The notes under the pieces were generated by a model, which was not told where the DNA came from, ran no database searches, and saw nothing but the letters and a program-made list of their open reading frames with translations. DNA of 64,000 nucleotides from UBA12481 sp942493265. GTDB lineage: Bacteria > Bacteroidota > Bacteroidia > Bacteroidales > UBA12481. Shown piece after piece: positions 1 through 8,189 of this stretch (positions within the stretch are counted from its first letter, which is position 1; each line of letters opens with the position of its first letter). Made by a program: the position numbers and the translations under genes. The stretch spans positions 1,488,001 through 1,552,000 of the forward strand of contig OW818688.1 of the NCBI GenBank assembly GCA_942493265.1, in the 5' to 3' direction.

Positions 1-1
1 T

Positions 2-2620
2 GACCTGGCGGCATCCTGCTCGATCAGCCATCTGTCGGAAGTATTCGATTTTGCCAAAGATTATCTCGGATTGCTGAAGGCTGCCGTGATCGCATCGGGC
101 ATTGTACCTCCCGGAATGGAAGGCGCCGGATTGCCGTTGAATTATCTGCTGGAGAATATGGTTGGAAAGGGCAGGGGGATTGAAATCGTGAGCAAAGTGA
201 ACAATATCCCCAAAGGATCGCGATTGGCGGTATCCACCAATCTTTTAGCTTCGCTGATCTCCCTGTGCATGCGGGCAACCCGGCAAACCGAAAAGCTGTC
301 GGGGCTATTAAATGAAGAAGAGCGCCGGCTGGTGGCTGCAAAAGCGATACTGGGGGAATGGATCGGAGGATCGGGCGGCGGATGGCAGGATTCAGGCGGA
401 GTATGGCCGGGCGTGAAGCTCATACAAGGGGTTCATGCTGAGGCAGGTGATCCTGAATTCGGGATCAGCAAAGGGCGCTTATTGCCCCGGCATACCATTC
501 TGGATACCGGTACGGTGAGTTTGGCAACCCGCCGGAAATTGCAGGAGAGTCTGGTTTTGGTGCATGGAGGCATGGCGCAGGATGTGGGTCCGATTCTGGA
601 AATGGTAACCGAGAAATATCTGCTGCGTTCACAGAAGGAATGGACGGGCCGGTTAAATGCCATCGCCTATTTTGATGAAGTATTGCAAAAACTTACCGAA
701 GGCGATATCAAAGGGATCGGGGCCTTTACCCAGCAGAACTTTGAGGGCCCCATACAGGAAATCATTCCCTGGGCAACCAATCTGTATACCGAAACCCTGA
801 TCAACCGGATTCAGGATGAATTCAAGGCGCATTTCTGGGGCTTCTGGATGATGGGTGGCATGTCGGGAGGCGGGATGGGATTTATGTTCGATCCGGCCTT
901 TAAACAGCAGGCACAGGTGCGGCTGGGGGAGATCATGAGTGAAACCAAAAAGAAATTTGAGCAGGCCATACCCTTTGCCATGGAACCCGTGGTATATGAT
1001 TTCAGCATCAATGAAAACGGATCCTGCGCCACGTTAACGGAGGGCGGCGAAGCGCTGATGCCTGAAGCCTACTATACCCTGCATTTGCCGCAATTATTGA
1101 AACGCGAGATTCATTTAGTATCTGATAGTCAGCGCAATGAGCTGTCGATGCTGGGTCACGCCTACAAGTCGGATGAAAAATTCACCGGATTTGTCACGAA
1201 TCTGTTTGAGCGCATCATTCCGCAAAACCAGGATGCATCCACGCAGCAAAAGCCACTCAACCAGCTGTTGGAGGAATTGGGCTTCGATGAGGCGCAGCAT
1301 GCGCAGATCAGGAAAGAATTAAAATCGGGCCGGATCGGACTGTCGAAAAACCGGATACCCATCATCACCACCATCGTTGATGTCAATAAATCCGAGATTG
1401 CCCATCATTCCATCCTGAATGATAAGCATTTGATTGAATTGGGATTAAAGGCTTTACAAAATAATGAACTGGCCATTGTATCACTGGCTGGCGGGGCCGG
1501 CAGTCGGTGGACCAAGGGAGCCGGTGTGGTAAAAACTTTGAATCCGTTTGCCAGATTTGCCGGCAGGCATCGCAATTTTCTCGAAGTTCATCTGGCCAAA
1601 ACCCGGAAAACCGAGCGATTATCGGGAGCCGGACTCCAGCATGTATTTACCACCAGTTATCTGACGCATCCTGCGCTATCTGCTTGGCTTACTGAAAATG
1701 GCCGGGGATTGAACCGGGGAAAAATCTTTCTGTCGGGCGGAAAGGTGATTGGATTGAGGCTGGTACCCACGGAGCGCGACCTGCGGTTTTTATGGGAAGA
1801 AATGCCGCAGCAATTGCTCGATGAACAATCTCAGAAGGTGCAGCAAAGTCTGCATGCCGCGCTCATCAACTGGGCAAAATCGGCCGGTGAGGCGGAAGAT
1901 TACCGGGATAACCTGCCCGCGCAATGCATTCATCCGGTGGGACATTGGTATGAAATTCCCAATTTGTTCCTGAATGGAACCCTGCGGGCGCTGATTGAGG
2001 AAAATCCCAGTCTGAAACATCTTTTGGTGCACAATATTGACACGCTGGGGGCCAATGCCGATCCGGCGGTGCTGGGATGGCACATACAGCAGCAGGCGGC
2101 CATGTCGGTGGAAGTGATCACCCGCAAGCTGGATGATCGTGGGGGCGGACTGGCAAAGATCAACGGAAATATACGGTTGATTGAAGGTCTGGCCCTGCCG
2201 GATGAGCGCATTGAATTCAATCTGAGTTATTACAATACCAACACCTTCTGGATCGATATCGACAAGATGCTGAGTGCATTCGGTCTGGTAAGGGAAGATC
2301 TCGGCAATACCGAAAAAGTAAAGCTCGCCGTACGCAAAATGGCCTCGCGGATGCCCACTTACGTCACCATCAAGGAAGTCAAGAAGCGGTGGGGAAAAGG
2401 TCAGGAAGATATTTACCCGGTAACCCAGTTTGAAAAACTCTGGGGCGACATGACGGCCATCCCCGAGCTCACCTGTTCCTACATCAATGTGCCCCGGATG
2501 CGCGGGCAGCAGCTCAAGGAAGTCTCGCAGCTGGATGGGTGGCTAAGGGATGGCTCGAAGGAATGGGTGGAGGGGATTTGTTGGTGGTCCCCGTCCCCGT
2601 CCCCGCCTGCGCGGGGATGA
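2..2620 (+). CDS. GHMP-kinase-like / UDPGP-type sugar nucleotidyltransferase fusion (5' partial)
   Basis: The reading frame is open from the window edge, so the N-terminus is missing. The first ~300 visible residues look like the C-terminal half of a GHMP sugar kinase: a GGGWQDSGG motif near residue 120 and the glycine-rich GGMSGGGMGF motif near 285. From about residue 490 there is a UDPGP-type nucleotidyltransferase core with LAGGAGSRW followed by a lysine (GVVKTLNP), and later HNIDTLGANADP. The likely role is phosphorylation of a sugar followed by nucleotidyl transfer to give an NDP-sugar; the substrate cannot be told. The order (kinase first) is opposite to that of Bacteroides Fkp. The last ~10 residues (SPSPSPPARG) and the TGA stop are read out of a dispersed palindromic repeat, so the native C-terminus has been replaced or extended. 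Confidence 0.7.
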   Translation, partial: DLAASCSISHLSEVFDFAKDYLGLLKAAVIASGIVPPGMEGAGLPLNYLLENMVGKGRGIEIVSKVNNIPKGSRLAVSTNLLASLISLCMRATRQTEKLSGLLNEEERRLVAAKAILGEWIGGSGGGWQDSGGVWPGVKLIQGVHAEAGDPEFGISKGRLLPRHTILDTGTVSLATRRKLQESLVLVHGGMAQDVGPILEMVTEKYLLRSQKEWTGRLNAIAYFDEVLQKLTEGDIKGIGAFTQQNFEGPIQEIIPWATNLYTETLINRIQDEFKAHFWGFWMMGGMSGGGMGFMFDPAFKQQAQVRLGEIMSETKKKFEQAIPFAMEPVVYDFSINENGSCATLTEGGEALMPEAYYTLHLPQLLKREIHLVSDSQRNELSMLGHAYKSDEKFTGFVTNLFERIIPQNQDASTQQKPLNQLLEELGFDEAQHAQIRKELKSGRIGLSKNRIPIITTIVDVNKSEIAHHSILNDKHLIELGLKALQNNELAIVSLAGGAGSRWTKGAGVVKTLNPFARFAGRHRNFLEVHLAKTRKTERLSGAGLQHVFTTSYLTHPALSAWLTENGRGLNRGKIFLSGGKVIGLRLVPTERDLRFLWEEMPQQLLDEQSQKVQQSLHAALINWAKSAGEAEDYRDNLPAQCIHPVGHWYEIPNLFLNGTLRALIEENPSLKHLLVHNIDTLGANADPAVLGWHIQQQAAMSVEVITRKLDDRGGGLAKINGNIRLIEGLALPDERIEFNLSYYNTNTFWIDIDKMLSAFGLVREDLGNTEKVKLAVRKMASRMPTYVTIKEVKKRWGKGQEDIYPVTQFEKLWGDMTAIPELTCSYINVPRMRGQQLKEVSQLDGWLRDGSKEWVEGICWWSPSPSPPARG

Positions 2621-3023
2621 CAGAAAGCCTTCGCGGGGATGACAGCCCCCGCCTGCGCGGGGGTGACAGAAGAGGGGGGGGCGCACCAAACTTCCCTCGG
2701 AGCGTTGTCATCCCCGCGAAGGCGGGGACCGCCCTCCCTACCTCGAATTCCCCTCGGAGAGTTGTCATCCCCGCGAAGGCGGGGACCGCCCTCCCTACCT
2801 CGAATTCCCCTCGGAGCGTTGTCATCCCGACGCAAGTCGGGACCCCGTCACGCTACTCCGAGGCCTTTGAGAAGTTGAAGCAGAGAATTTCGCGGTTAGG
2901 AACGGGGTCCCGGCTTTCGCCGGGATGACAACGCTCCGAGGGAAGTGAAGTGGTGGATGACACTTCTCCGAGGGTAGTTTAGTGGTGGATGACACTTCTC
3001 CGAGGGTGCCGAAGTGGTGGATG
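2586..3023. repeat. Cluster of dispersed palindromic repeats
   Basis: Contains several GTCATCCCCGCGAAGGCGGGG hairpin units, one complete 135-bp composite element (2808-2942), and then a run of 32-bp direct half-units (AGTGGTGGATGACACTTCTC plus CGAGGG) at about 2949-3023. The cluster begins inside the 3' end of the upstream gene. No gene is supported here; the short open frames are readings of the repeat. Confidence 0.9.
2808..2942 (+). repeat. 135-bp composite palindromic element, copy 1
   Basis: Outer arms CCCTCGGAGCGTTGTCAT and the complementary ATGACAACGCTCCGAGGG flank two inner GC-rich palindromes (left CCCGACGCAAGTCGGG, right CCCGGCTTTCGCCGGG). Between them lies a ~60-bp spacer containing CTACTCCGAGGCCTTTGAGA and AATTTCGCGGTTAGGAAC. 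Same length and layout as copies at 10337, 12503, 23977, 27640 and 34584. Confidence 0.9.
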
Positions 3024-3106
3024 ACTTGTCTCTTATAACTTTCTCCTTGCTTCTGCCTTATGCCTTCTGCCATATGCCTTAATTAGTATCATAAGTAAAA
3101 ATTGTG

Positions 3107-3114
3107 TATATTTG
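3107..3114 (+). promoter_or_regulatory. Bacteroidota-type -7 promoter box (TATATTTG)
   Basis: TATATTTG fits the TAnnTTTG -7 consensus of Bacteroidota and lies 16 bp before the ATG of the DUF4143 ATPase at 3131. No clear -33 TTG was seen at the expected spacing. Confidence 0.5.
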
Positions 3115-3130
3115 TCGGTATATTTAACTT

Positions 3131-4342
3131 ATGAGTAAAGAATATATCCCACGTAACGATTATATCGACCGCATCCGGCCATTTATCGGGAAGAGCATAA
3201 TCAAAGTGTTAACCGGTCAGCGCCGGGTTGGTAAAAGTTATCTTCTTCGTCAGTTGATGGATGAGGTTTCCATTGTGACACCGGAAGCCTGCACCATTTT
3301 TATCAATAAGGAGCTGTATGAGTTCCGGGATTTAGCCAATTGGGAAGATTTGATCGGATATGTAAAGGAGAAGCGGAATCCCGACAAACCGTGTGCGCTC
3401 TTTGTTGATGAGATCCAGGATATTGCAGAGTTTCAGAAAGCCCTGAGGAGTCTTGTTGCAGAAGGGGGTTATGATATTTACTGCACCGGTAGCAATGCCA
3501 GACTGCTATCCGGAGAATTGGCAACTCTTCTGTCGGGCAGATATATTGAATTCAGGATATACAGCCTTTCCTATCCTGAATATCTCGACTTTTTCGCGGT
3601 GGGCAATAACAATGAATCCCTGCTGCGGTACATGAAGTATGGAGGAATGCCTTACCTGATCCACCTGGAACTAACGGATGCCATTGTTTATGAATATCTC
3701 CGAAACATCTACCATTCAATTATCCTGAAAGACCTGGTTGAACGATTCAAAATCCGCAATGTTACGATGCTGGAGAGATTGATTCTTTACCTTGCGGATA
3801 ATGTTGGAAGCTTTACTGCGGCAAACAGGATTAGCAATTATCTGAAATCACAAAAGCTGGTATTGTCGCCAAAGGTTATCCTGGATTATCTCGGATTTCT
3901 GACCACCGTATACCTGGTGGCCGGTATCAAGCGTACCGGGCTGAAAGGGCGAAAGATTTTCGAGAATGGGGAGAAGTATTATTTTGAGGATACGGGTATT
4001 CGGAATTCCCTTATCCCATTCACTCAGAATGACATCCAGAAATTACTTGAAAATCTGGTGTTCAGTCACCTTTGTTTCCTGGGCTACACGGTATCGTTAG
4101 GCAAGATGGCCGAAAAGGAAATCGACTTTGTTGCTGACCGTTATGATGGCCGGATTTATGTACAGGTGGCCTACTTGCTGGCTGATGAGAAAACCCGTAC
4201 GCGGGAATTCGGCAACCTGCTTGAAATAGGGGATAATTATCCGAAATATGTGGTTAGCATGGATGAATTTGCGTTGGGTAACTATCAGGGCATAAAACAC
4301 TTGCATTTGCGCGATTTCCTGGTAGCCAAATCGTTTACTTGA
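3131..4342 (+). CDS. AAA-family ATPase with DUF4143 C-terminal domain, copy 1
   Basis: 403 aa. Walker A GQRRVGKS at residues 29-36, Walker B LFVDEIQD near 95 and an STGSN-like sensor stretch (CTGSNARLL) near 120 match the AAA_14/DUF4143 family, whose cellular role is not established. The C-terminal third of these proteins resembles a PD-(D/E)XK nuclease. Here the motif is degenerate: EIDFVAD is present but the usual ExK is replaced by QVA (GRIYVQVAY), unlike the four other copies in this window. ATG start at 3131 with a TATATTTG box just upstream. It stands alone, flanked by palindromic repeats on both sides. Confidence 0.88.
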   Translation: MSKEYIPRNDYIDRIRPFIGKSIIKVLTGQRRVGKSYLLRQLMDEVSIVTPEACTIFINKELYEFRDLANWEDLIGYVKEKRNPDKPCALFVDEIQDIAEFQKALRSLVAEGGYDIYCTGSNARLLSGELATLLSGRYIEFRIYSLSYPEYLDFFAVGNNNESLLRYMKYGGMPYLIHLELTDAIVYEYLRNIYHSIILKDLVERFKIRNVTMLERLILYLADNVGSFTAANRISNYLKSQKLVLSPKVILDYLGFLTTVYLVAGIKRTGLKGRKIFENGEKYYFEDTGIRNSLIPFTQNDIQKLLENLVFSHLCFLGYTVSLGKMAEKEIDFVADRYDGRIYVQVAYLLADEKTRTREFGNLLEIGDNYPKYVVSMDEFALGNYQGIKHLHLRDFLVAKSFT

Positions 4343-4370
4343 TGAACACCGTAGGGAGTGCCCATTTTTA

Positions 4371-4475
4371 CCCTCGGAGAGTTGTCATCCCCGCGAAGGC
4401 GGGATGACAACTCTCCGAGGGAAATTAAGTGGTGGATGACACTTCTCCGAGGGTGACTTAGTGGTCGATGACACA
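4371..4475. repeat. Palindromic repeats, including one 51-bp hairpin
   Basis: 4371-4421 is a self-contained hairpin: 21-bp perfect arms starting CCCTCGGAGAGTTGTCATCC around a CGCGAAGGCG centre. Two direct half-units (GTGGTGGATGACACTTCTCC and GTGGTCGATGACAC) follow, leading into the toxin-antitoxin promoter. Confidence 0.9.
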
Positions 4476-4501
4476 GATGAAGCAGATCGAAAAAGGGTTC
4501 G

Positions 4502-4509
4502 TATATTTG
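4502..4509 (+). promoter_or_regulatory. -7 promoter box of the toxin-antitoxin operon (TATATTTG)
   Basis: TATATTTG matches TAnnTTTG and lies 18 bp upstream of the antitoxin ATG. It is the same octamer and a similar spacing as upstream of the ATPase at 3131. Confidence 0.5.
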
Positions 4510-4527
4510 TACCGTAATAATTCGGGT

Positions 4528-4752
4528 ATGACAACAATTCAGATAAATGAAAAGACAAAAATCGGGAAGACGGTTTTAGATATGCTAAAGGAATTAGCAC
4601 GGATCGAAAATGACAGTTCGATTAAGTTTCTCGACGAGACGGAATACCTGCTTTCGACAAAAACAAACAGGGAAGCCCTATTGCACGGGATTACCCAACT
4701 CAAGGAAGGAAAGAAGGGTAAAACCATCAATCCGTCAGAATTGTGGAAATAG
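4528..4752 (+). CDS. Putative antitoxin of a YoeB-type toxin-antitoxin pair
   Basis: 74 aa, small and charged. It starts MTTIQINEKTK and lies directly before, and overlapping, a YoeB-like toxin, the usual gene order for type II modules. An in-frame start further upstream (4468) would fall before the promoter box, so ATG 4528 is preferred. It has no close family signature that I can name; the assignment rests on position, size and the N-terminal beta-strand/helix-like pattern. It should bind and neutralise the downstream RNase and repress the shared promoter. Confidence 0.65.
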   Translation: MTTIQINEKTKIGKTVLDMLKELARIENDSSIKFLDETEYLLSTKTNREALLHGITQLKEGKKGKTINPSELWK

Positions 4753-5006
4753 ATTTCCTGGATAAGGCATTAGATGATATTGATTTCTGGAAAAAGAATG
4801 GTAACAAGGCCGTTCAAACCAGAATAACAAAATTGCTTGAAAGTATTGGTAAGACACCCTATTCCGGTATTGGTAAACCCGAACCCTTAAGGCACGAACT
4901 AAGCGGATTCTGGAGTCGACGAATAACGCATGAGCATCGTTTGGTTTACACTGTCCTTGAAAATCGGGTAAAGGTTATATCCATGCGATTTCACTACAAT
5001 GGATAA
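4743..5006 (+). CDS. YoeB/Txe-family mRNA interferase toxin
   Basis: 87 aa. The stretch GIGKPEPLRHELSGFWSRRI with following THEHRLVYTV is the hallmark of the YoeB/Txe family (ribosome-dependent RNases of the RelE fold). The conserved His/Arg-rich segment and a C-terminal FHYNG ending are present, so the toxin looks intact. It starts at GTG 4743, inside the antitoxin reading frame, overlapping its stop by 10 nt, which implies translational coupling. Confidence 0.85.
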   Translation: MEIDFLDKALDDIDFWKKNGNKAVQTRITKLLESIGKTPYSGIGKPEPLRHELSGFWSRRITHEHRLVYTVLENRVKVISMRFHYNG

Positions 5007-5039
5007 TTTAATACTGTAAGTTTCACTACCACTTCGGTA

Positions 5040-5239
5040 CCCTCGGAGAAGTGTCATCCACCACCAAATTATCTTCGGAGAAGTGTCATCCCGGCGAACG
5101 CCGGGACCGGCTGACTCTAACGAGGGGCCTTTGAGAGCAATTACCAATTCAATTCGGAGCAGCGTTGAGCGAGCACCCAAGGGCCCCTCGTTAGAGCGAC
5201 ACGGTCCCGGCTTTCGCCGGGATGACACTTCTCCAAGGG
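5040..5239. repeat. Palindromic repeats with a variant composite element
   Basis: A half-unit at 5040 is followed by a larger element (5071-5239) that begins and ends with CCCGGC...GCCGGG hairpins in opposite orientation. Its spacer differs from the 135-bp form and has its own inverted repeat (CTCTAACGAGGGGCC near 5112, complement near 5185). The element ends 8 bp from the stop codon of the convergent ATPase gene. Confidence 0.88.
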
Positions 5240-5247
5240 TAAAGTAA

Positions 5248-6513
5248 TCAAGGTTTTAAACAGCCTATCGGTACCACCAAAACGCCGTCTTTTCGCTGAT
5301 ATGCATACTGACCGCCGGTTAATACCATCAGAAAAGAGGGAGTGCCCATTTTATTTTCATCGATTTTAGCTTTTAGTTTTAAAAGATTTTCGGCTGCTGT
5401 TTCAATTTGTTTGGTCCCCAGTTTGACTTCAATTGCTGCCCAGCGTCCATCTTTGAGCCGGACAATCAGATCGGATTCCAGTCCACTTTTATCAAGATAG
5501 TGAAAAACATCGCCATCACAGGCTTGTGCATAGATCCGGACATCACGTGTACATAAGGATTCAAAAAGAAATCCAAACAGGTTAAAATCTTTTAAGATAC
5601 CCTCCGGATTTGTTCGCATGACAGCGATGGCAATAGAGGGATCCACAAACTGCCGCTTTGAGGAGGTCCGGATGGCTGTTTTGGAACGCAGCGATGGTGA
5701 CCAGGCTGGCACATCCTCAACGACATAAATACGGCGCAGTGCATTCAGGTATGTCCCTATCGTCTTATCGGACAGGCTCGTGTCCGTTGCTTCCAGATCG
5801 TCCATGATGGTTTTTATTGTGGACAACGTGGAAATATTGCGTGATAAGGAGCGGAGTAACAGGCGAACTCTTTCCGGGTTCTTTTCCATACCATCCACTC
5901 GGGATACATCGTGATTGATGACTGCTTCCACATAATCGGCAGCCATGCGCAGGGCTGAGTTTCCGCTTAATCTGACAGAGGCTGGCCAGCCTCCGCGGCA
6001 CATCACAAAGGCAATCTGTTCGATGGTCAATGCGGAAACAGATTCAATTTCGGATAGTCCGTTAAAAAGTTCACCCAGCGATATCGTTCCGTTGGATTCT
6101 TTAGATTCGAACAGGCTCATGGGGCGCATCAGCAAGCGGGAAATCCGGCCGGTGCCGGTATGTGCGGTAACATTGTCCGACGGTACGGCAGAACCGGTCA
6201 GGATGAATTGTCCGGTTTCGTTGCGCTTATCAACTTCAAACCGCACGGCATCCCAAAGCACTGGTGCCATTTGCCATTCATCGATCAGTCGTGGAGCATT
6301 TCCTTTTAGTAGCAGTGACGGTTTTGCATCAGCCATCGCCTTATAATTGGCGGCCTCATCCGGGTCCTGCATATACAAGGTGCTTTTTGCCACGTGTGAT
6401 GCTGTACTGGTTTTTCCACACCATTTGGCACCCTCTATCAGCACAGCACCTGACGACTGCATCGATTGTTGCAGCTCATCATCACATATTCGGTATAAGT
6501 ACTTGTGTTCCAT
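5248..6513 (-). CDS. AAA-family ATPase with DUF4143 C-terminal domain, copy 2
   Basis: 421 aa. Walker A GAKWCGKT at residues 28-35, Walker B PRLIDEWQ near 77, sensor LTGSAVPS near 105. The C-terminal nuclease-like motif is complete: ESDLIVRL followed by AAIEVKLG (D...ExK). Sequence is clearly diverged from the other copies here, so it is not a recent duplication. ATG at 6513. The gene downstream on the same strand is another DUF4143 protein, but a repeat-bearing 175-bp gap separates them. Confidence 0.88.
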   Translation of the reverse strand: MEHKYLYRICDDELQQSMQSSGAVLIEGAKWCGKTSTASHVAKSTLYMQDPDEAANYKAMADAKPSLLLKGNAPRLIDEWQMAPVLWDAVRFEVDKRNETGQFILTGSAVPSDNVTAHTGTGRISRLLMRPMSLFESKESNGTISLGELFNGLSEIESVSALTIEQIAFVMCRGGWPASVRLSGNSALRMAADYVEAVINHDVSRVDGMEKNPERVRLLLRSLSRNISTLSTIKTIMDDLEATDTSLSDKTIGTYLNALRRIYVVEDVPAWSPSLRSKTAIRTSSKRQFVDPSIAIAVMRTNPEGILKDFNLFGFLFESLCTRDVRIYAQACDGDVFHYLDKSGLESDLIVRLKDGRWAAIEVKLGTKQIETAAENLLKLKAKIDENKMGTPSFLMVLTGGQYAYQRKDGVLVVPIGCLKP

Positions 6514-6555
6514 CTGATCATTGTTTCAAATCCAACTGCAAAATAATACTATTTC

Positions 6556-6613
6556 CGGATTTGGCCAAGTTTCACTTCCGACTTTGGCGCAATTTCACTT
6601 CCGACTTTGGCAA
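6556..6613. repeat. Short tandem repeat TTTCACTTCCGACTTTGGC
   Basis: Two full copies of a ~22-bp unit (TTTCACTTCCGACTTTGGC plus spacer) and partial copies at either end. It lies just upstream of the copy-2 ATPase start and could overlap its promoter; no function is evident. Confidence 0.7.
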
Positions 6614-6629
6614 ATATTTCACTAAACTA

Positions 6630-6684
6630 CCCTCGGAGAAGTGTCATCCCGGCGAAAGCCGGGACCGCGTCGCTCTGCCGAGGG
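6630..6684. repeat. Single palindromic repeat unit
   Basis: CCCTCGGAGAAGTGTCATCC, then the CCCGGCGAAAGCCGGG hairpin, closing with GCCGAGGG. It ends five bases before the stop codon of the minus-strand ATPase. Confidence 0.85.
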
Positions 6685-6688
6685 TAAT

Positions 6689-7939
6689 TTATGATAGAAA
6701 AAGTGCTGCCGGAATTGCCATGGTATTGTTGTTCAAAATCTGGATTTTCGGATCATTAGAGAGTATGATGCACTGTTTTAAAGGTTTGTCGAGAATGGTT
6801 TCAAGATCCTGAAAATGGCGGGCATCCGTTTTGGAGACATGTTGGCTCATCTTGATCTCAAAAGCCGCGTAATGCGTTTCAAATTCCAGAAGAAGGTCGA
6901 TTTCACGTCCGTCATGCGATCGCAGATGGTAAAATGACAGCGGCTGTTTGATGATTTTAACCTGCTTATACAATTCGGCAATGATGGCACTTTCATATTC
7001 GTGCCCGGTTCCTGTACCTCGTTTTTGCAGGATTGTGTTCAATACGCCCGGATCGAGATAATGGATTTTGGGTGATTTTACCAGACGTTTCCCGGGATTC
7101 CTGAACCAGGGCTGAAGTAGTAATGTCTGGTAACTAATCTGTAAATAGCTGAGAAACCGTTGCGCCGTTTTAGCTGATATGCCAGCCTCCTGCCCAAGTT
7201 GCGAAAAGTTGATCAACTGGCCGGTTTGGATGGCAGTGAGTTTTTGCATCAGCACAAAGGGTTCAAGATTTCTGAAATCCGCCAGATCACGGACATCCCG
7301 TTCCAGGTATGTCCTGACATAGTTACCGAGCCAGTTCCATCGTTCATCGGGGGACAGGTTTTTATCGGTTATGGCCGGATATCCCCCGAAGGTCAGATAA
7401 AAGTCGAAGGCTTGCTGCCTTTCTGCAAAATCAGGGTATAATAAGAAGGATGGTAAAAGATCCTCCAATGACCGGGTCCCCATGATCCAATCCTGAAAAA
7501 CGGATGGTTTTACCGGATCCTCCCAGGAGTTTGTCAAATGTTCCGGAAGGGTGAGCGGATACATCTCGATGATCTGACACCGGCCTGCCAAACTCTCCCG
7601 GACTTTATCAAGCAGTAATAACTGGCTTGATCCCAGGAGGATATACCGGGGATCAGGAAACTGGTCATACACGGATTTAATGCTCTCGAACAGAGTGGGA
7701 GCCTTCTGTACTTCGTCGAGAATGGCCTGCGGGTACAAATGATTCCATTGCGAAGCCGTGAGGTTTGCATACCCAGATCTCAGGATCGGATCCTCGATGG
7801 AAATATAGGCATGGTTTGGAAAGCACCGTCGTGCCAGCGTGGTCTTACCTGTTTGCCGCGCGCCCGTAAGAACGATGATTCTTCCAAAGGTTCCGTTACT
7901 TATATTTTGCAATAATTCTTTTTGCTGACGATTTTTCAT
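6689..7939 (-). CDS. AAA-family ATPase with DUF4143 C-terminal domain, copy 3
   Basis: 416 aa. Walker A GARQTGKT at residues 26-33, Walker B AILDEVQKAP near 72, sensor LLGSSQLLLL near 102. A winged-helix-like segment (QEAGISAKTAQRFLSYLQ) lies in the middle, and the nuclease-like motif GREIDLLLEF...AFEIKMS is complete. This is the archetypal DUF4143 architecture. ATG at 7939. Function in the family is unknown; proposals from neighbours would be guesswork. Confidence 0.9.
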   Translation of the reverse strand: MKNRQQKELLQNISNGTFGRIIVLTGARQTGKTTLARRCFPNHAYISIEDPILRSGYANLTASQWNHLYPQAILDEVQKAPTLFESIKSVYDQFPDPRYILLGSSQLLLLDKVRESLAGRCQIIEMYPLTLPEHLTNSWEDPVKPSVFQDWIMGTRSLEDLLPSFLLYPDFAERQQAFDFYLTFGGYPAITDKNLSPDERWNWLGNYVRTYLERDVRDLADFRNLEPFVLMQKLTAIQTGQLINFSQLGQEAGISAKTAQRFLSYLQISYQTLLLQPWFRNPGKRLVKSPKIHYLDPGVLNTILQKRGTGTGHEYESAIIAELYKQVKIIKQPLSFYHLRSHDGREIDLLLEFETHYAAFEIKMSQHVSKTDARHFQDLETILDKPLKQCIILSNDPKIQILNNNTMAIPAALFLS

Positions 7940-8021
7940 GACGCTAAATCCTGATTACGGCGTAAATATAGGAATATAATTCCGGATATTACGCTTAGAA
8001 GAATGAAAAATCACTATGGCA

Positions 8022-8163
8022 CCCTCGGCAGAAGTGTCATCAACCACTGAGTCACCCTCGGAGAGTTGTCATCCCGGCGAAAGCCGGGACCGGCCTCCCT
8101 ACCTCGAATTCCCCTCGGAGAAGTGTCATCCCGGCGTTCGCCGGGATGACACTTCTCCGAGGG
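8022..8163. repeat. Palindromic repeats with a near-perfect 52-bp hairpin
   Basis: Three units. The last, 8112-8163, is an inverted repeat of two perfect 25-bp arms (CCCTCGGAGAAGTGTCATCC then CGGCG) around TT. The unit reads open in the frame of the downstream gene, but the repeat is upstream of that gene's true start. Confidence 0.92.
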
Positions 8164-8189
8164 TAGTTTACCTAACCAATAACCACCCC

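Noticed and set aside
2479..3073. Several open frames of 79-129 aa over the repeat cluster (VIPAKAGT-, PAFAGMT-like peptides)
   Set aside because: These are translations of the repeat in various frames, recurring at every cluster and without independent coding signs.
8016..8189. Upstream extension of the DUF4954 gene
   Set aside because: The extra 58 codons only translate palindromic repeats; homologous sequence begins at the ATG at 8190.
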